DNA of 64,000 bases from an uncultured Tateyamaria sp. GTDB lineage: Bacteria; Pseudomonadota; Alphaproteobacteria; Rhodobacterales; Rhodobacteraceae. The stretch covers positions 248,001 to 312,000 of the forward strand of contig NZ_CANNDO010000003.1 of assembly GCF_947503385.1 (NCBI RefSeq), in the 5' to 3' direction. How positions within the stretch are numbered: the first letter of the stretch is position 1; every line of letters starts with the position of its first letter. This document shows positions 24,529 through 34,297 of this stretch, one piece after another. The notes under the pieces were generated by a model that was given only the letters and a program-made list of their open reading frames with translations, ran no database searches and was not told where the DNA came from. The position numbers and the translations under genes are program-made.

Positions 24529-25268
24529 CGGCGGTCGAGACGGCGCAGGCGCGTGCCGCCGCGCAACATTGACCAGTGCATTCGCAGGCTTGGAAAGAAC
24601 AGCAGTACAAAGCCAACGTAGAAATAAAGCGCAATCATTGCAGGGATCCACAACAGCGTGCAAAGCACGCCGAACCCGCCCACCACCATCAGCGCCACAT
24701 CGGGGCGCAAGACCCGCAACAGCCACAAATGCAGCAGCTTGCCCCCGTCCAAAGGCTGCACCGGGATCATGTTCAGCACGAACAGCATCAGGTTGATCTG
24801 CGCCGCTGTATCAAGCCAGTAGATCACCTCGAACCGAGTGTCATGAATGCGAAAGAACGCCTCCCACACCTCTTCGGACGCGTCATAGCTTGGAAAGGTG
24901 GGCAATATCGCCCACGCACCCAGCGACAGCACCGCCCAAAGGCCAAGGTTGACCAACGGGCCCATCAGCACAATCAATTCCGACGCACGTGCCCCTGCGC
25001 TGCGGTGTTCACAGAACCCGCCGCCGCCATGGATGACGATCCGGTGTACCTTGATCCCTTGCACATGCGCGCCCCATGCGTGACCGACCTCGTGCAGGAA
25101 AATGGCCGTCACGAGGATGGCAAACATGTTCAGGCCCCAGACAATCGAATCCACGCTGCTGGCAGACAGTCCCACAAACAACAAAAGCAGAAAGGCGGTG
25201 CTGGGCATCACCTGCACAGGCAGGCCCCACGGACCAAACCAGGTAAAAAGCGGTTTCTCTGTGTTCAT
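24525..25268 (-). CDS. Site-2 protease family membrane protein
   Basis: A 247-residue polytopic protein with the zinc metalloprotease motif HEVGH inside a membrane helix (AIFLHEVGHAWGAH) and a second metal site in LNMIPVQPLDGGKLLHL, the NxxPxxxLDG motif of M50 peptidases. I place the start at ATG 25268 (MNTEKPLF); a GTG start 36 nt upstream adds a polar leader. It should cut substrates within the inner membrane. No PDZ domain is present, so it is of the short SpoIVFB/Rv2869-unlike class. Substrate unknown. Confidence 0.88.
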   Translation of the reverse strand: MNTEKPLFTWFGPWGLPVQVMPSTAFLLLLFVGLSASSVDSIVWGLNMFAILVTAIFLHEVGHAWGAHVQGIKVHRIVIHGGGGFCEHRSAGARASELIVLMGPLVNLGLWAVLSLGAWAILPTFPSYDASEEVWEAFFRIHDTRFEVIYWLDTAAQINLMLFVLNMIPVQPLDGGKLLHLWLLRVLRPDVALMVVGGFGVLCTLLWIPAMIALYFYVGFVLLFFPSLRMHWSMLRGGTRLRRLDRR

Positions 25269-25336
25269 CACGGGGGCTTGCCTTTGTCGCTCTGTCTCCG
25301 TCACAAACGGGCATACGTGGTAAACAGAGCAGAAAT

Positions 25337-26035
25337 ATGGCGTCTCCTTCCATTGTGATCCTCACCGGCGCGGGCATCTCCGCCGAAAGCGGCCTTGGCA
25401 CCTTTCGCGACGAAGGCGGGCTGTGGGCGCAGCACCGGATCGAGGATGTGGCCACGCCCGAAGGCTTTGCGCGCAACCCGCAACTGGTGGTCGATTTCTA
25501 CAATGCGCGACGACGGCAGGCAGCCGAGGCGGTGCCCAATGCCGCACATGAGGCGCTGGCGCGGCTGGAGGCAGAACACGCAGGCAACGTGACGCTGGTT
25601 ACGCAGAACGTGGACGACTTGCACGAAAAGGGCGGCAGCCAGAACGTCGTCCATATGCACGGGGCGCTGAATTCGGCGCTGTGCGCTGCCTGCGCGCACC
25701 GCTGGCCTGCCCCCTTGAAAATGCAGGTGGGGGCGCTTTGCCCGAAATGCGCCACGCCGACCGCGCGGCCCGACATCGTCTGGTTTGGTGAAATTCCCTA
25801 CCAGATGGAGCGTATCGAACAGGCGCTGACACGCGCTGACATCTTTGTGGCGATTGGGACGTCCGGGAATGTTTACCCCGCCGCAGGGTTCGTGCAACTT
25901 GCCACACATGTCGGTGCGCACACGGTCGAGATGAACCTTGATCCCGGCGAAAACGTGTCTCTCTTTGCCGAAGCGCGGGCGGGCAAGGCGTCCGAAACCG
26001 TGCCCGCCTGGGTCAAAGAGGTGCTGGGCAGCTAG
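25337..26035 (+). CDS. cobB: NAD-dependent protein deacylase (sirtuin)
   Basis: A 232-residue class III sirtuin. The NAD site begins GAGIS at residues 11-15 with FRDEGGLW after it. QNVDDLHEKGG and the catalytic H108 in MHG follow. The zinc module is C116-x2-C119 and C135-x2-C138. It removes acetyl or other acyl groups from protein lysines using NAD+, for example on acetyl-CoA synthetase. The first residues (MASPSIVILT) lack the N-terminal extension of long CobB forms. It is divergent from the site-2 protease and convergent with the copper chaperone gene. Confidence 0.95.
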   Translation: MASPSIVILTGAGISAESGLGTFRDEGGLWAQHRIEDVATPEGFARNPQLVVDFYNARRRQAAEAVPNAAHEALARLEAEHAGNVTLVTQNVDDLHEKGGSQNVVHMHGALNSALCAACAHRWPAPLKMQVGALCPKCATPTARPDIVWFGEIPYQMERIEQALTRADIFVAIGTSGNVYPAAGFVQLATHVGAHTVEMNLDPGENVSLFAEARAGKASETVPAWVKEVLGS

Positions 26036-26505
26036 TTCGAATGCCCGCCATGCGCGCCCGCCTCGGGCTTGCGCGCGTTGTCGACGGGGATGGTCACGAC
26101 CACTTCGCCAGCCTGTTCGAATACAAGCGTCACGGTGATCTCTGCGCCCTGCTCCAGCGGGCCGGTCAGACCCATGAGCATGACGTGATCGCCGCCGCGC
26201 ACCATTTTGTGCATCTCGCCTGCGGGCAGGGCGATACCGCCTTCGATCTCGGTCATCTGCATGACACCGCCACCGGTTTCGATGTGGGTGTGCAGCTCCA
26301 CCCGCTTGGCCGCATCAGTCTGTGCCGCGATCAGGCGGTCATCAGCGGTGCCGGTGTTGTGCAGCGTCATAAAGGCCGCCCCGGATTTGGCGGACGGATT
26401 GGCTGCGCGCGCATAGGGATCCATCACCATGATGTCCGCAGCAGCGGCAGGCAGGGCAATCAGGGTCGCCAACAGGGTGGCGGTCAGGCGAAAGGGTCGG
26501 GACAT
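26032..26505 (-). CDS. Periplasmic copper chaperone PCu(A)C-like protein
   Basis: A 157-residue protein. The start at 26505 has AGGAGG-type sequence upstream and a Sec signal (MSRPFRLTATLLATLIALPAAAA). The mature domain has H/M ligands in the PCuAC order: ELHTHIETGGGVMQM, then EMHKMVRGGDHVMLMGL. The family delivers Cu(I) to the CuA centre of cytochrome oxidase. A C-terminal His/Gly tail (AGAHGGHS) could add metal binding. It lies 40 nt after a second small secreted gene on the same strand, and its end overlaps the cobB stop by 4 nt. Confidence 0.92.
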   Translation of the reverse strand: MSRPFRLTATLLATLIALPAAAADIMVMDPYARAANPSAKSGAAFMTLHNTGTADDRLIAAQTDAAKRVELHTHIETGGGVMQMTEIEGGIALPAGEMHKMVRGGDHVMLMGLTGPLEQGAEITVTLVFEQAGEVVVTIPVDNARKPEAGAHGGHSN

Positions 26506-26545
26506 GGTGTCCTCCTGTAAATCAAATCTGCGTATTGTGTGTGGG

Positions 26546-26890
26546 TCAGATCGACGAAACAGGGGGGGCCCGCGGCGAGGTCGGAGACCGGTGCGGGCGC
26601 ACGTTCTGTGACGTGACACGCGCCTGCAACGACATTTGGCGCGGCGCGGACCCAAGGGCTATATCCATGCCACCGGGAAACGGGCCAACAAGGTGCACAA
26701 CGCAATCGGGGCAAAGCTGCGGCGCCTGCGTCGGCGCGCCATCCGCATCAAGAAACAGCACCGAAACGCCATGGCCGGAACAGATCACCACCTGATCCAC
26801 GGCAGGGGCTGCCCCACGCGCGGACGCGACCCCAATGCTGGTGAACAGCATCGCAAGCGACAGGATCAGGGGGAGCATCGAACGAGCCAT
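26546..26890 (-). CDS. Small exported protein with CPDC motif, possibly DUF2946-like
   Basis: A 114-residue protein. The start at 26890 gives a signal peptide (MARSMLPLILSLAMLFTSIGVASA). The mature part reads VVICSGHGVSVLFLDADG, then CPDCVVHL, so three cysteines and a histidine could hold copper or form a disulfide. The tail is basic and proline-rich. It resembles the small DUF2946-type proteins often found with copper and cytochrome oxidase genes, but the match is from memory. Placement just ahead of the PCu(A)C gene, in the same direction, supports a copper role. Confidence 0.65.
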   Translation of the reverse strand: MARSMLPLILSLAMLFTSIGVASARGAAPAVDQVVICSGHGVSVLFLDADGAPTQAPQLCPDCVVHLVGPFPGGMDIALGSAPRQMSLQARVTSQNVRPHRSPTSPRAPPVSSI

Positions 26891-26931
26891 GGCCAAGACG
26901 TAATCAAGGCCCCGCCGCATCACAACTGCGG

Positions 26932-26976
26932 CAAATAGAAACGGCCCCGCCTGCGTCGCGCGCAAGCGGGGCCGTT
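26932..26976 (-). terminator. Rho-independent terminator after rpmB
   Basis: On the minus strand AACGGCCCCGC pairs with GCGGGGCCGTT around a 15-nt loop, and TCTATTTG follows. It lies 19 nt after the rpmB stop, so it ends rpmB transcription and isolates the copper-chaperone pair, whose start is 42 nt further on. Confidence 0.85.
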
Positions 26977-26994
26977 CCCTCAATTCAACGTCGC

Positions 26995-27282
26995 TCAGGC
27001 TGCGGCTTGCGCCTTGGCGATCTCTTTCTTGACCTTGCGGGCGCGGTCGGACAGTTCAACATCCTTGGCCTTGGCCAGATACGCGTCCAGACCACCGCGG
27101 TGATCAACCGAACGCAATGCCGCCGCCGAGATGCGCAGCTTGACGCCACGGCCCAGAGTCTCGGACTGCAGGGTCACGTCGTTCAGGTTCGGCAAAAAGC
27201 GCCGCTTGGTCTTGTTGTTGGCGTGGCTGACATTGTTGCCAGACATCGGGCCTTTACCGGTCAGTTCGCACACACGCGACAT
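26995..27282 (-). CDS. rpmB: Large-subunit ribosomal protein L28
   Basis: A 95-residue basic protein with the L28 hallmarks: [27 protein letters not shown] at the start (the GNNVSHANN turn is diagnostic) and [10 protein letters not shown] next. The C-terminal lysine-rich helix ([12 protein letters not shown]) is longer than in E. coli, as in other alphaproteobacteria. It binds 23S rRNA in the 50S subunit. It is a single-gene unit with its own terminator. Confidence 0.98.
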   Translation of the reverse strand: MSRVCELTGKGPMSGNNVSHANNKTKRRFLPNLNDVTLQSETLGRGVKLRISAAALRSVDHRGGLDAYLAKAKDVELSDRARKVKKEIAKAQAAA

Positions 27283-27429
27283 GGGGTCATCCTCTTATCC
27301 ATCGTGTCGGTTCGGACACCACATGTGGCCCCTGAAACGACAGCAGCACCGCGCGAGACGCGGCGCTGGCGAAAATCGTTCGCGGGCAATAGGGGGAATC
27401 GCGGGCCGGGTCAACCCGGAATGGGCGGT

Positions 27430-28413
27430 CTAGCCCCGTAAATGCGCGAGCATTTCCGCCGCCGCCGCGGCAGGCTCGGCTTGGCCCTCAGCCACCGATT
27501 GCGCCAGTGCCTCCATCCGTGTGCGGGCCTCCGGCGTGTCCAGTTGCGCCAGCAGCGCAGTGCGCACATCCGCCTCGAACCAGTAGCGGGCTTGCGCGGC
27601 GCGCGTGGCGTCGAAATGCCCGGTCTCGCGCCGCCAATCCGTCAGCGTCTGCATCTCGTCCCAGGCGTCGGCAATCCCGGCCTCTTCCAGCGCAGACACC
27701 ATCATCGCCTTGGGAAAGGTGTCGGGGTCTTGCGGGCGTTTGCGCAGCAGGCGCAAGGCTCCGGCATAATCGGCGCAGGTGCGCATCGCCGTAGGTTTCA
27801 GATCGCCATCGGCCTTGTTGATCAGGATCATGTCGGCCATCTCCATAATGCCGCGCTTGACCCCCTGCAATTCATCGCCCCCCGCCGGGGCCAGCAGCAA
27901 CAAAAACAGGTCCGCCATCTGCGCCACCTGCGTTTCCGACTGGCCCACGCCAACCGTCTCGATCAGCACGACATCAAAGCCCGCACCCTCGCACAGCCGC
28001 ACCGCCTCACGGGTGCGGCGGGCCACGCCACCCAAATGCGTCTGGCTGGGGGACGGACGGATAAAGGCGTTCGGATCGCGGCTCAGCCGGTCCATGCGCG
28101 TCTTGTCCCCCAGAATCGACCCACCCGACCGGGCGGAACTTGGATCGACGGCCAGCACGGCAACCTTGAGGCCCCGCGCGGTCAGCATCATGCCAAAAGC
28201 CTCGATAAAGGTGGACTTGCCCACACCCGGCGTGCCCGACAGCCCGATGCGCAAGGCTTGCGCGTCCTGTGGCAGCGCGTTCAACAGCGCGGTCGCATCG
28301 GCCCGGTGATCAGCGCGACTGCTTTCGATCAACGTGATGCCGCGCGCCAGCGCACGCCGCTCGCCTGCGGCGATGCGCCGTGCCAGATCGTCTATGTCAG
28401 TCGCCTTTGCCAT
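27430..28413 (-). CDS. meaB: Methylmalonyl-CoA mutase-associated GTPase MeaB
   Basis: A 327-residue G3E-family GTPase. The P-loop GTPGVGKST lies at residues 60-68, the [21 protein letters not shown] block is the switch region typical of MeaB/ArgK, and INKADGD is the base-recognition motif. It protects and reactivates the B12-dependent methylmalonyl-CoA mutase. I set the start at 28413 (MAKATDIDD); the frame is open upstream into the hrpB promoter region but is compositionally unlikely. The mutase itself is not in the window. Confidence 0.95.
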   Translation of the reverse strand: MAKATDIDDLARRIAAGERRALARGITLIESSRADHRADATALLNALPQDAQALRIGLSGTPGVGKSTFIEAFGMMLTARGLKVAVLAVDPSSARSGGSILGDKTRMDRLSRDPNAFIRPSPSQTHLGGVARRTREAVRLCEGAGFDVVLIETVGVGQSETQVAQMADLFLLLLAPAGGDELQGVKRGIMEMADMILINKADGDLKPTAMRTCADYAGALRLLRKRPQDPDTFPKAMMVSALEEAGIADAWDEMQTLTDWRRETGHFDATRAAQARYWFEADVRTALLAQLDTPEARTRMEALAQSVAEGQAEPAAAAAEMLAHLRG

Positions 28414-28487
28414 CGCCGCTTTCTGAGCAGCGGCGCGCCAAATGTCCAGAGTTGGCGCGGTCGCACGGTTGCGCCATAAGGCCAGCC

Positions 28488-30902
28488 ATGACCAGCCCCG
28501 CCCTGCCCATCGACGCGATCCTGCCCGACCTGATGACCGTATTGGCACAAGACGGGCGCGCCGTGCTGCAAGCGCCGCCCGGCGCGGGCAAAACGACGCG
28601 CGTGCCCTTGGCAATGCTGGAGGCAGGGCTGACACTGGGCCGGATCGTGATGCTGGAGCCGCGCCGCCTTGCCGCCCGCGCCGCTGCGGACCGCATGGCA
28701 GCAACACTGGGCGAGGCCGTGGGCCAAACCGTCGGCTACCGCATCCGTGGCGAGACCAAAGTGTCGCCCGACACAAGGATCGAGGTGGTGACCGAGGGCA
28801 TCCTGACCCGGATGCTGCAATCCGATCCCGAATTGCCCGGCATCGGGGCGGTCATTTTTGACGAATTTCACGAACGCTCACTGAATGCCGATCTGGGCCT
28901 TGCCCTTTGCCTTGAAGTGACCGAGGCGCTGCGGGATGGCCTGATCCTGCTGGCCATGTCCGCCACGCTGGACGCCGCACCGGTGGCGGACGTGATGCAG
29001 GCCCGCATACTGACCTCCGAGGGCCAAAGTTTTGATGTGACACCGCACTGGCTGGAGCGTCCCGTGCCGAAGCAGACCCGATTCGAGGCGGCAATGGCCG
29101 ATCTGATCGTTCACGCCGCGCAAGAGGCCGAAGGCGGGCTGCTGGCCTTCCTGCCCGGAGAGGGCGAAATTCGCCGGGTCGAGGCCGCGATTGCCGGGCG
29201 CGTGCCCATAGGCTCTGCGGTGCAGCCGCTTTTTGGTGCAATGGACCTCAAGGCGCAACGCGCCGCCGTGGCACCCAGTGGTGCCCGCAAGATCGTGCTG
29301 GCCACCTCCATCGCGGAAACATCGCTGACCATCCCGGACATATGCATTGTCGTCGACGGGGGCCTGTCGCGGCGCGCGGTGTTTGATCCGGCCTCTGGCA
29401 TGTCCCGGCTGGTGACCGAACGGGTGACCCGCGCCGAGGCCACGCAACGCGCGGGACGCGCAGGCCGTGTCGCCCCGGGGCGATGCTTCAAGCTGTGGAC
29501 GCGGGGCGAGGACGGCGCGCTGGCCGCCTATCCCCCGCCTGAGATCGAGGCGGGAGACCTTGCAGGCTTTGCGCTGGAACTGGCGCTGTGGGGCGGGTCA
29601 GAGTCGGACATGGCCTTTGTCACGCCGCCCCATGCAGGGCGGCTGGCCGAGGCGCGCAGCCTGTTGCGGATGCTGGGCGGGCTGGATGCCGCAGACCGGA
29701 TCACAGACCACGGGCGCGCGCTGGCCCGCGCGCCGCTGCACCCACGTCTGGCACATATGCTGGAACGCAGCGGATCGGACGGTGCCCTGCTTGCTGCGCT
29801 GCTGGCCGAACGGGACCCGCTGCGCGGGCGCGGCGTCGATCTGGCGTTGCGCCTGCGTGCGCTGCACCGTCCCGGCGATTTCGGAGAGGCTGTGCATCGC
29901 GGCGCTGTCGCCCGGATCAAGTCCGAGGCCAAACGGCTGGCACGGGGCCGACAGGCAACCGGTCTCAGCCCGGCTGCCATGGCGGCTCTGGCCTACCCGG
30001 ACCGCGTCGGCCTGCGCCGCAAAGGGGACGCCCCGCGCTATGTGCTGTCAGGCGGCAAAGGCGCGGTGATGCCGGACGGGGACGCGCTGGCGGGCCAGCG
30101 CCTGATCGTGGCCACCGACCTTGACGGCAACCCGCGCGAGGCGCGCGTCCGTCAGGCGGCCGTACTGAACGAGAACACGCTGGAGGACCTGTTTGGCGAC
30201 CAGATCGCGTGGCGCGATACCTGCCTGTGGTCCCGCCGCGAGGCGCGCGTTCTGGCCCGACGGCAGCGCTGTTTCGGAGCGCTCGTGCTTGAGGATCTGC
30301 CTTGGAATGACGCACCCACAGCAGCGCTCAGCGCCGCGATGCTCGACGGTGTGCGCCAACTTGGCCTGCGACCGTCCAAGCGGGCGGCCCGGCTGATGGC
30401 GCGCGCCGCGCTCATGGGCGACGATTTCCCCGATTTGTCCGAACCCGCCTTGCGCGCGACGCTCGAAGACTGGCTCTTGCCCTTTCTCGACGGAGTGCGC
30501 AGTGCAGCGGACTGGAAGACGTTTGATATCAGGCCCGCGCTCGAGGCGCATCTGGGCTGGGACAATATGGATCGCCTGAACCGCGCTGTTCCCCCCGCCT
30601 TTGTCACGCCGCTGGGGCGCAAGGTGCCCATTGACTATGATGCAGAAGTGCCCGGCATCGCGGTGCGCCTGCAAGAGATGTTTGGGGTCACAACGCATCC
30701 AATGGTTGGCGCGCGGCCTTTGCAGATAACCCTGTTGTCCCCGGCCCAGCGGCCTGTGCAGGTCACAGCGGACCTGCCCGGATTTTGGGCCAACAGCTAT
30801 GCGGATGTGCGCAAGGACATGCGCGGGCAATATCCCAAACACCCCTGGCCCGAGGATCCGACGCAGGCCGACCCGACCCTGCGGGCCAAACCGCGCCGCT
30901 AG
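28488..30902 (+). CDS. hrpB: ATP-dependent helicase HrpB
   Basis: An 804-residue DEAH/RHA-type helicase. Motif I is PPGAGKTT near residues 30-37, motif II is DEFH (IFDEFHERS) near residue 125, motif III is MSATLDA, and motif VI is [18 protein letters not shown]. The C-terminal HrpB-specific domain ends in basic sequence ([22 protein letters not shown] in part). The start at 28488 leaves a 74-nt divergent gap from meaB. The cellular role of HrpB is poorly known. It ends convergent with panE, overlapping by 4 nt. Confidence 0.95.
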   Translation: MTSPALPIDAILPDLMTVLAQDGRAVLQAPPGAGKTTRVPLAMLEAGLTLGRIVMLEPRRLAARAAADRMAATLGEAVGQTVGYRIRGETKVSPDTRIEVVTEGILTRMLQSDPELPGIGAVIFDEFHERSLNADLGLALCLEVTEALRDGLILLAMSATLDAAPVADVMQARILTSEGQSFDVTPHWLERPVPKQTRFEAAMADLIVHAAQEAEGGLLAFLPGEGEIRRVEAAIAGRVPIGSAVQPLFGAMDLKAQRAAVAPSGARKIVLATSIAETSLTIPDICIVVDGGLSRRAVFDPASGMSRLVTERVTRAEATQRAGRAGRVAPGRCFKLWTRGEDGALAAYPPPEIEAGDLAGFALELALWGGSESDMAFVTPPHAGRLAEARSLLRMLGGLDAADRITDHGRALARAPLHPRLAHMLERSGSDGALLAALLAERDPLRGRGVDLALRLRALHRPGDFGEAVHRGAVARIKSEAKRLARGRQATGLSPAAMAALAYPDRVGLRRKGDAPRYVLSGGKGAVMPDGDALAGQRLIVATDLDGNPREARVRQAAVLNENTLEDLFGDQIAWRDTCLWSRREARVLARRQRCFGALVLEDLPWNDAPTAALSAAMLDGVRQLGLRPSKRAARLMARAALMGDDFPDLSEPALRATLEDWLLPFLDGVRSAADWKTFDIRPALEAHLGWDNMDRLNRAVPPAFVTPLGRKVPIDYDAEVPGIAVRLQEMFGVTTHPMVGARPLQITLLSPAQRPVQVTADLPGFWANSYADVRKDMRGQYPKHPWPEDPTQADPTLRAKPRR

Positions 30903-31891
30903 AACCGAGGGGCTATGTCCGAGGGAGAAAGGCCCGGTGGTCCATTGCCCTCTGCCTCGGCCTGTTTGATCAACTGCCGCATCCTTGTGTTGAGCGGGGC
31001 CTGACGCCCGTGCCGCGCAGCGAGGTCGAGGATCACGCCCTGAAGCGCGTCAATCTCGGTCGGGCGGCGCTGGGACAGGTCTTCCCACATGGACGAGCGT
31101 GCGGTGGCGTCAATGGTCAGCATCTGGGCCGCAACACGGCGAAACAGGGGGGTCGGCAGGCGCAGAATGTGCGGAATGAGCCACGGCGGGGCGGCAGCAC
31201 TTTTGGCCGGGGTGATGCCCGCGACGGTCAGGATGCGCAGCGCTTCGGTCATCTGGGCCGCCATGATCCGCCGCCAGCGACGGTCCTGCAATTGCTCCAG
31301 CAGCGGCAGGTCCGACAGGGCATTCACGGCGTTTCCGAGGTTCAGGACCAGCTTGCCCCATTGCACCGCCGCGATGTGCCCGGTCTGCACCCACTTCAGC
31401 GTTTCGGTATCGAGATCAGGCAACGGTCCTGCCTCGACCATGATGTCACCAGACGTGCCCCGGTGAAAATGCCCCGGCCCGCGCGCCACCACATTGAATG
31501 GCACCATCGCCGCGCGCACATCCGCCCCCGGCAGGGCGCGGCGCAACGCATCCGCGTTGCCCACCCCGTTCTGGAGGCTGATGACCTGCGCGTTTGGCGC
31601 ATGGGCGCGGATCAGCGCCGCCATCGCCTCCGTGTCAGCAGATTTGACCGAAACCAGAACCACATCCGCACCGCGCAGACAGGTTGCGGCATCCGTGCTG
31701 GTCATCAGATTCTGCGCGGTCAGATCCAATGTGCCATAGTCGGTCAGGCGCAGCCCCTGCGCGTCGATTGCATCACAAATCCGCTGCCGCCCGAGAAAGC
31801 GTACGTCATGGCCCGCCGCACTTAGTAGTCCGCCGACAAAGCAGCCAATGCTGCCCGCACCGGCAACGGCAATGCGCGGGGCATCCGTCAC
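30899..31891 (-). CDS. panE: 2-dehydropantoate 2-reductase family protein
   Basis: A 330-residue NADP-dependent reductase. The Rossmann glycine motif is GAGSIGCFVGGLL near residue 11, followed by a second conserved block VSVKSADTEA and SLQNGVGNADAL. The catalytic lysine region is WGKLVLNLGNAVNAL. It should reduce ketopantoate to pantoate for coenzyme A synthesis. The family includes look-alikes, so the pantothenate role is likely but not certain. It lies one base after the argF stop, so the two may be co-transcribed. Confidence 0.85.
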   Translation of the reverse strand: MTDAPRIAVAGAGSIGCFVGGLLSAAGHDVRFLGRQRICDAIDAQGLRLTDYGTLDLTAQNLMTSTDAATCLRGADVVLVSVKSADTEAMAALIRAHAPNAQVISLQNGVGNADALRRALPGADVRAAMVPFNVVARGPGHFHRGTSGDIMVEAGPLPDLDTETLKWVQTGHIAAVQWGKLVLNLGNAVNALSDLPLLEQLQDRRWRRIMAAQMTEALRILTVAGITPAKSAAAPPWLIPHILRLPTPLFRRVAAQMLTIDATARSSMWEDLSQRRPTEIDALQGVILDLAARHGRQAPLNTRMRQLIKQAEAEGNGPPGLSPSDIAPRF

Positions 31892-31892
31892 C

Positions 31893-32798
31893 TCAAAGGC
31901 CCAGACACCAGCGCATGATCGCCTTTTGCGCGTGCAGCCGGTTTTCCGCTTCGTCGAAGATCACCGAATGGGGGCCGTCCATGACTTCGGATGTCGCCTC
32001 GTCGTCGCGGTGCGCGGGCAGGCAGTGCATGAACAGGCTGTCAGGCTTGGCCTGCGCCATCAGATCGGCGTTGACCTGATAGCCGCGCAGTTGATTGTGC
32101 CGCCGCTCACGCGCCGATTGCGGGTCGTGCATCGACACCCATGTGTCCGTGACCACAAGGTCCGCCCCCTGCACGGCCGCGTGCGGGTCACGTACGGTGG
32201 TGTAAAGACCATCCAGCGCGCGCTCGGGGTCGAGCGGTTCGGGGCCGGTGAACACGAGATCGAATTCGAACTGCTTGGCGGCATGGGCAAAGCTGGCAAA
32301 GACGTTGTTGCCATCGCCGGACCACACCACCCGCTTGCCCTTGATCGGGCCGCGATGTTCTTCGAACGTCATCACGTCCGCCATAATCTGGCAGGGATGG
32401 GTGCGGTTGGTCAGGCCGTTGATCACGGGAACGGTCGCGTGTTCGGCCATTTCGAGCAGCGTCGCCTCTTCGAATGTGCGGATCATGATCAGGTCCACAT
32501 AGCGGCTGAGCACGCGCGCGGTGTCGGCAATGGTCTCTCCGTGGCCCAGTTGCATGTCGGCCCCCGACAGCACCATCGTCTGGCCGCCCATCTGGCGGAC
32601 GCCCACGTCAAAGCTGACGCGGGTCCGTGTAGAGGGTTTTTCGAAGATCAGCGCCACCATGTGTCCGGCAAGCGGTTGGTCGTCATCCGGCGTCCCCTTG
32701 GGGCGGCCCGCGCGCGCGGATTTCATTGCGTGGGCCTTGTCCATGATGGACCGCAGGTCGGATTGGTCTGTTGTGTGAATGTCGAGGAAATGGGTCAT
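31893..32798 (-). CDS. argF: Ornithine carbamoyltransferase
   Basis: A 301-residue cytosolic enzyme that makes citrulline from ornithine and carbamoyl phosphate in arginine biosynthesis. The carbamoyl-phosphate loop is [11 protein letters not shown] near residue 53; HPCQ near residue 127 and HCLPAHR near residue 262 are the other signature motifs. I chose ATG 32798 ([10 protein letters not shown]), with AAGAGAACC upstream. A GC-palindrome repeat separates it from argD, which lies upstream on the same strand, so the pair forms an arg transcription unit. Confidence 0.97.
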   Translation of the reverse strand: MTHFLDIHTTDQSDLRSIMDKAHAMKSARAGRPKGTPDDDQPLAGHMVALIFEKPSTRTRVSFDVGVRQMGGQTMVLSGADMQLGHGETIADTARVLSRYVDLIMIRTFEEATLLEMAEHATVPVINGLTNRTHPCQIMADVMTFEEHRGPIKGKRVVWSGDGNNVFASFAHAAKQFEFDLVFTGPEPLDPERALDGLYTTVRDPHAAVQGADLVVTDTWVSMHDPQSARERRHNQLRGYQVNADLMAQAKPDSLFMHCLPAHRDDEATSEVMDGPHSVIFDEAENRLHAQKAIMRWCLGL

Positions 32799-32820
32799 AT
32801 CGGTTCTCTTGGTGGAGAGA

Positions 32821-32869
32821 CCCGGGGGCGCTGCCCCCGGACCCCCGGAGTATTTTTGAAGAAAAGAAG
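32821..32869 (+). repeat. Roseobacter-type GC-palindrome repeat, copy B
   Basis: CCCGGGGGCGCTGCCCCCGG with a following CCCCCGGAG block and TATTTTTGAAGAAAAGAAGG. It fills the argD-argF gap and ends 2 nt from the argD stop codon. It points opposite to the arg genes, so an argD-argF transcript would cross it as a stable hairpin. Confidence 0.8.
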
Positions 32870-32871
32870 GG

Positions 32872-34044
32872 CTATGCGGAGAGTGACTGTGCTGCGGCAT
32901 CGAGCCGGGAGACGGCTTCGGCGATTTCCGCGTCGCTGATGGTGAGCGGTGGCAGCAGGCGGATCACGTTGTCTGCGGCGGGTACGGACAGCACCTCTTG
33001 GGCGTAGCCCGCAGTGACGACGTCGACATTCGTGGCCTTGCATTTCAGGCCCAGCATCAGGCCCGCGCCACGGACGCTGTCAAAGACATCCGGATGTGCG
33101 GCGACCAGACCTTCGAGCTTTTGGCGCAGAAGACCGGCCTTGCGGTTCACCTCTGCCAGAAAGTCAGGGTCAGAGACGATGTCCATCACCGCCGATCCCA
33201 CCGCACAGCCCAGCGGGTTGCCGCCATAGGTGGAGCCATGTGTGCCCGCAGTCATGCCCGATGCGGCCTCTTCCGTGGCGAGAACCGCGCCCAGCGGGAA
33301 CCCACCGCCGATGCCCTTGGCCACCATCATGATATCGGGCGCGATGCCCGCCCATTCATGTGCAAAGAGCCTGCCGGTGCGGCCCACGCCGCATTGCACC
33401 TCGTCGAGGATCAGCAGAATGCCCTTGTCGTCGCAAAGCGCGCGCAGGCCTTTGAGGCACTGATCCGGCACCGGCACGATGCCGCCCTCGCCCTGCACGG
33501 GTTCGATCAGGATCGCCGCTGTTGTGTCGGTGATTGCCGGGTCCAGCGCGTCGTGATCACCAAAAGTGAGGTGAGTGAAACCGGGCAACAGCGGGCCAAA
33601 GCCCTTGGTCATCTTTTCGGAACCCGCCGCAGCGATACCGGCGGAGGAGCGGCCATGGAAGCTGCCGGAAAAGGTGATGATGTCGACCTTGTCTGGCTGT
33701 CCTTTGTCGTACCAGTATTTGCGGGCCATCTTAACGGCGAGTTCGCACGCCTCGGTGCCCGAGTTGGTAAAGAACACCGTGTCGGCAAAGGTGGCCGCCA
33801 CCAATTTGTCCGCCAGCGCCTGTTGCTGGGGGATCTGGTAGAGGTTCGACGTGTGCCAGAGCGCGCCCGCCTGTTCGGTCAGCGCAGCCGTCAGGCCGGG
33901 ATGGGCGTGACCCAACGCGTTCACGGCAATGCCCGCGCCCAAGTCCAGAAAACGTCGACCATCCGCCTCGATCAGCCATGACCCTTCGCCTTTGACAAAG
34001 CTCAGAGGGGCGCGGGAATAGGTCGGCAGAACGGACGTGATCAT
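32872..34044 (-). CDS. argD: Acetylornithine aminotransferase
   Basis: A 390-residue class III PLP aminotransferase. The PLP-lysine region is [18 protein letters not shown], with [12 protein letters not shown] before it and the substrate and phosphate contacts [18 protein letters not shown]. It converts N-acetylglutamate semialdehyde to N-acetylornithine and may also act on succinylated substrates. The ATG at 34044 ([14 protein letters not shown]) fits the family start and has AGG about 9 nt ahead; another ATG at 34053 adds three residues. It leads the argD-argF pair. Confidence 0.95.
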   Translation of the reverse strand: MITSVLPTYSRAPLSFVKGEGSWLIEADGRRFLDLGAGIAVNALGHAHPGLTAALTEQAGALWHTSNLYQIPQQQALADKLVAATFADTVFFTNSGTEACELAVKMARKYWYDKGQPDKVDIITFSGSFHGRSSAGIAAAGSEKMTKGFGPLLPGFTHLTFGDHDALDPAITDTTAAILIEPVQGEGGIVPVPDQCLKGLRALCDDKGILLILDEVQCGVGRTGRLFAHEWAGIAPDIMMVAKGIGGGFPLGAVLATEEAASGMTAGTHGSTYGGNPLGCAVGSAVMDIVSDPDFLAEVNRKAGLLRQKLEGLVAAHPDVFDSVRGAGLMLGLKCKATNVDVVTAGYAQEVLSVPAADNVIRLLPPLTISDAEIAEAVSRLDAAAQSLSA

Positions 34045-34297
34045 CTGGATCATCCTATACTAGGGGGCCGGGACAGGTCAGACCGTTTTGGTGCCTGAGC
34101 GGGTGGCCGTGGTCAACAGTGTTGGGTGGTGGGGATGTGCGATGCGCACGGTCGATCATGGCCGCTGGGTCAGCGGCGGCAAACGGGTCGTCGGAGGCGA
34201 AGCGCTTTGATCATGGACGGCTGCGTAGCGCATTGCGCAGGCGGGCGCCAGCCCTTTGTCCCTTGTCGCGGTCGCGGCAAAGGCGCATGGGGCGCAT

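Noticed and set aside
34054-34297. Approximate repeat GATCATGG-CGGCTG before the EamA gene as an operator
   Set aside because: Only two imperfect copies in a GC-rich stretch, with no symmetry or promoter element in phase.
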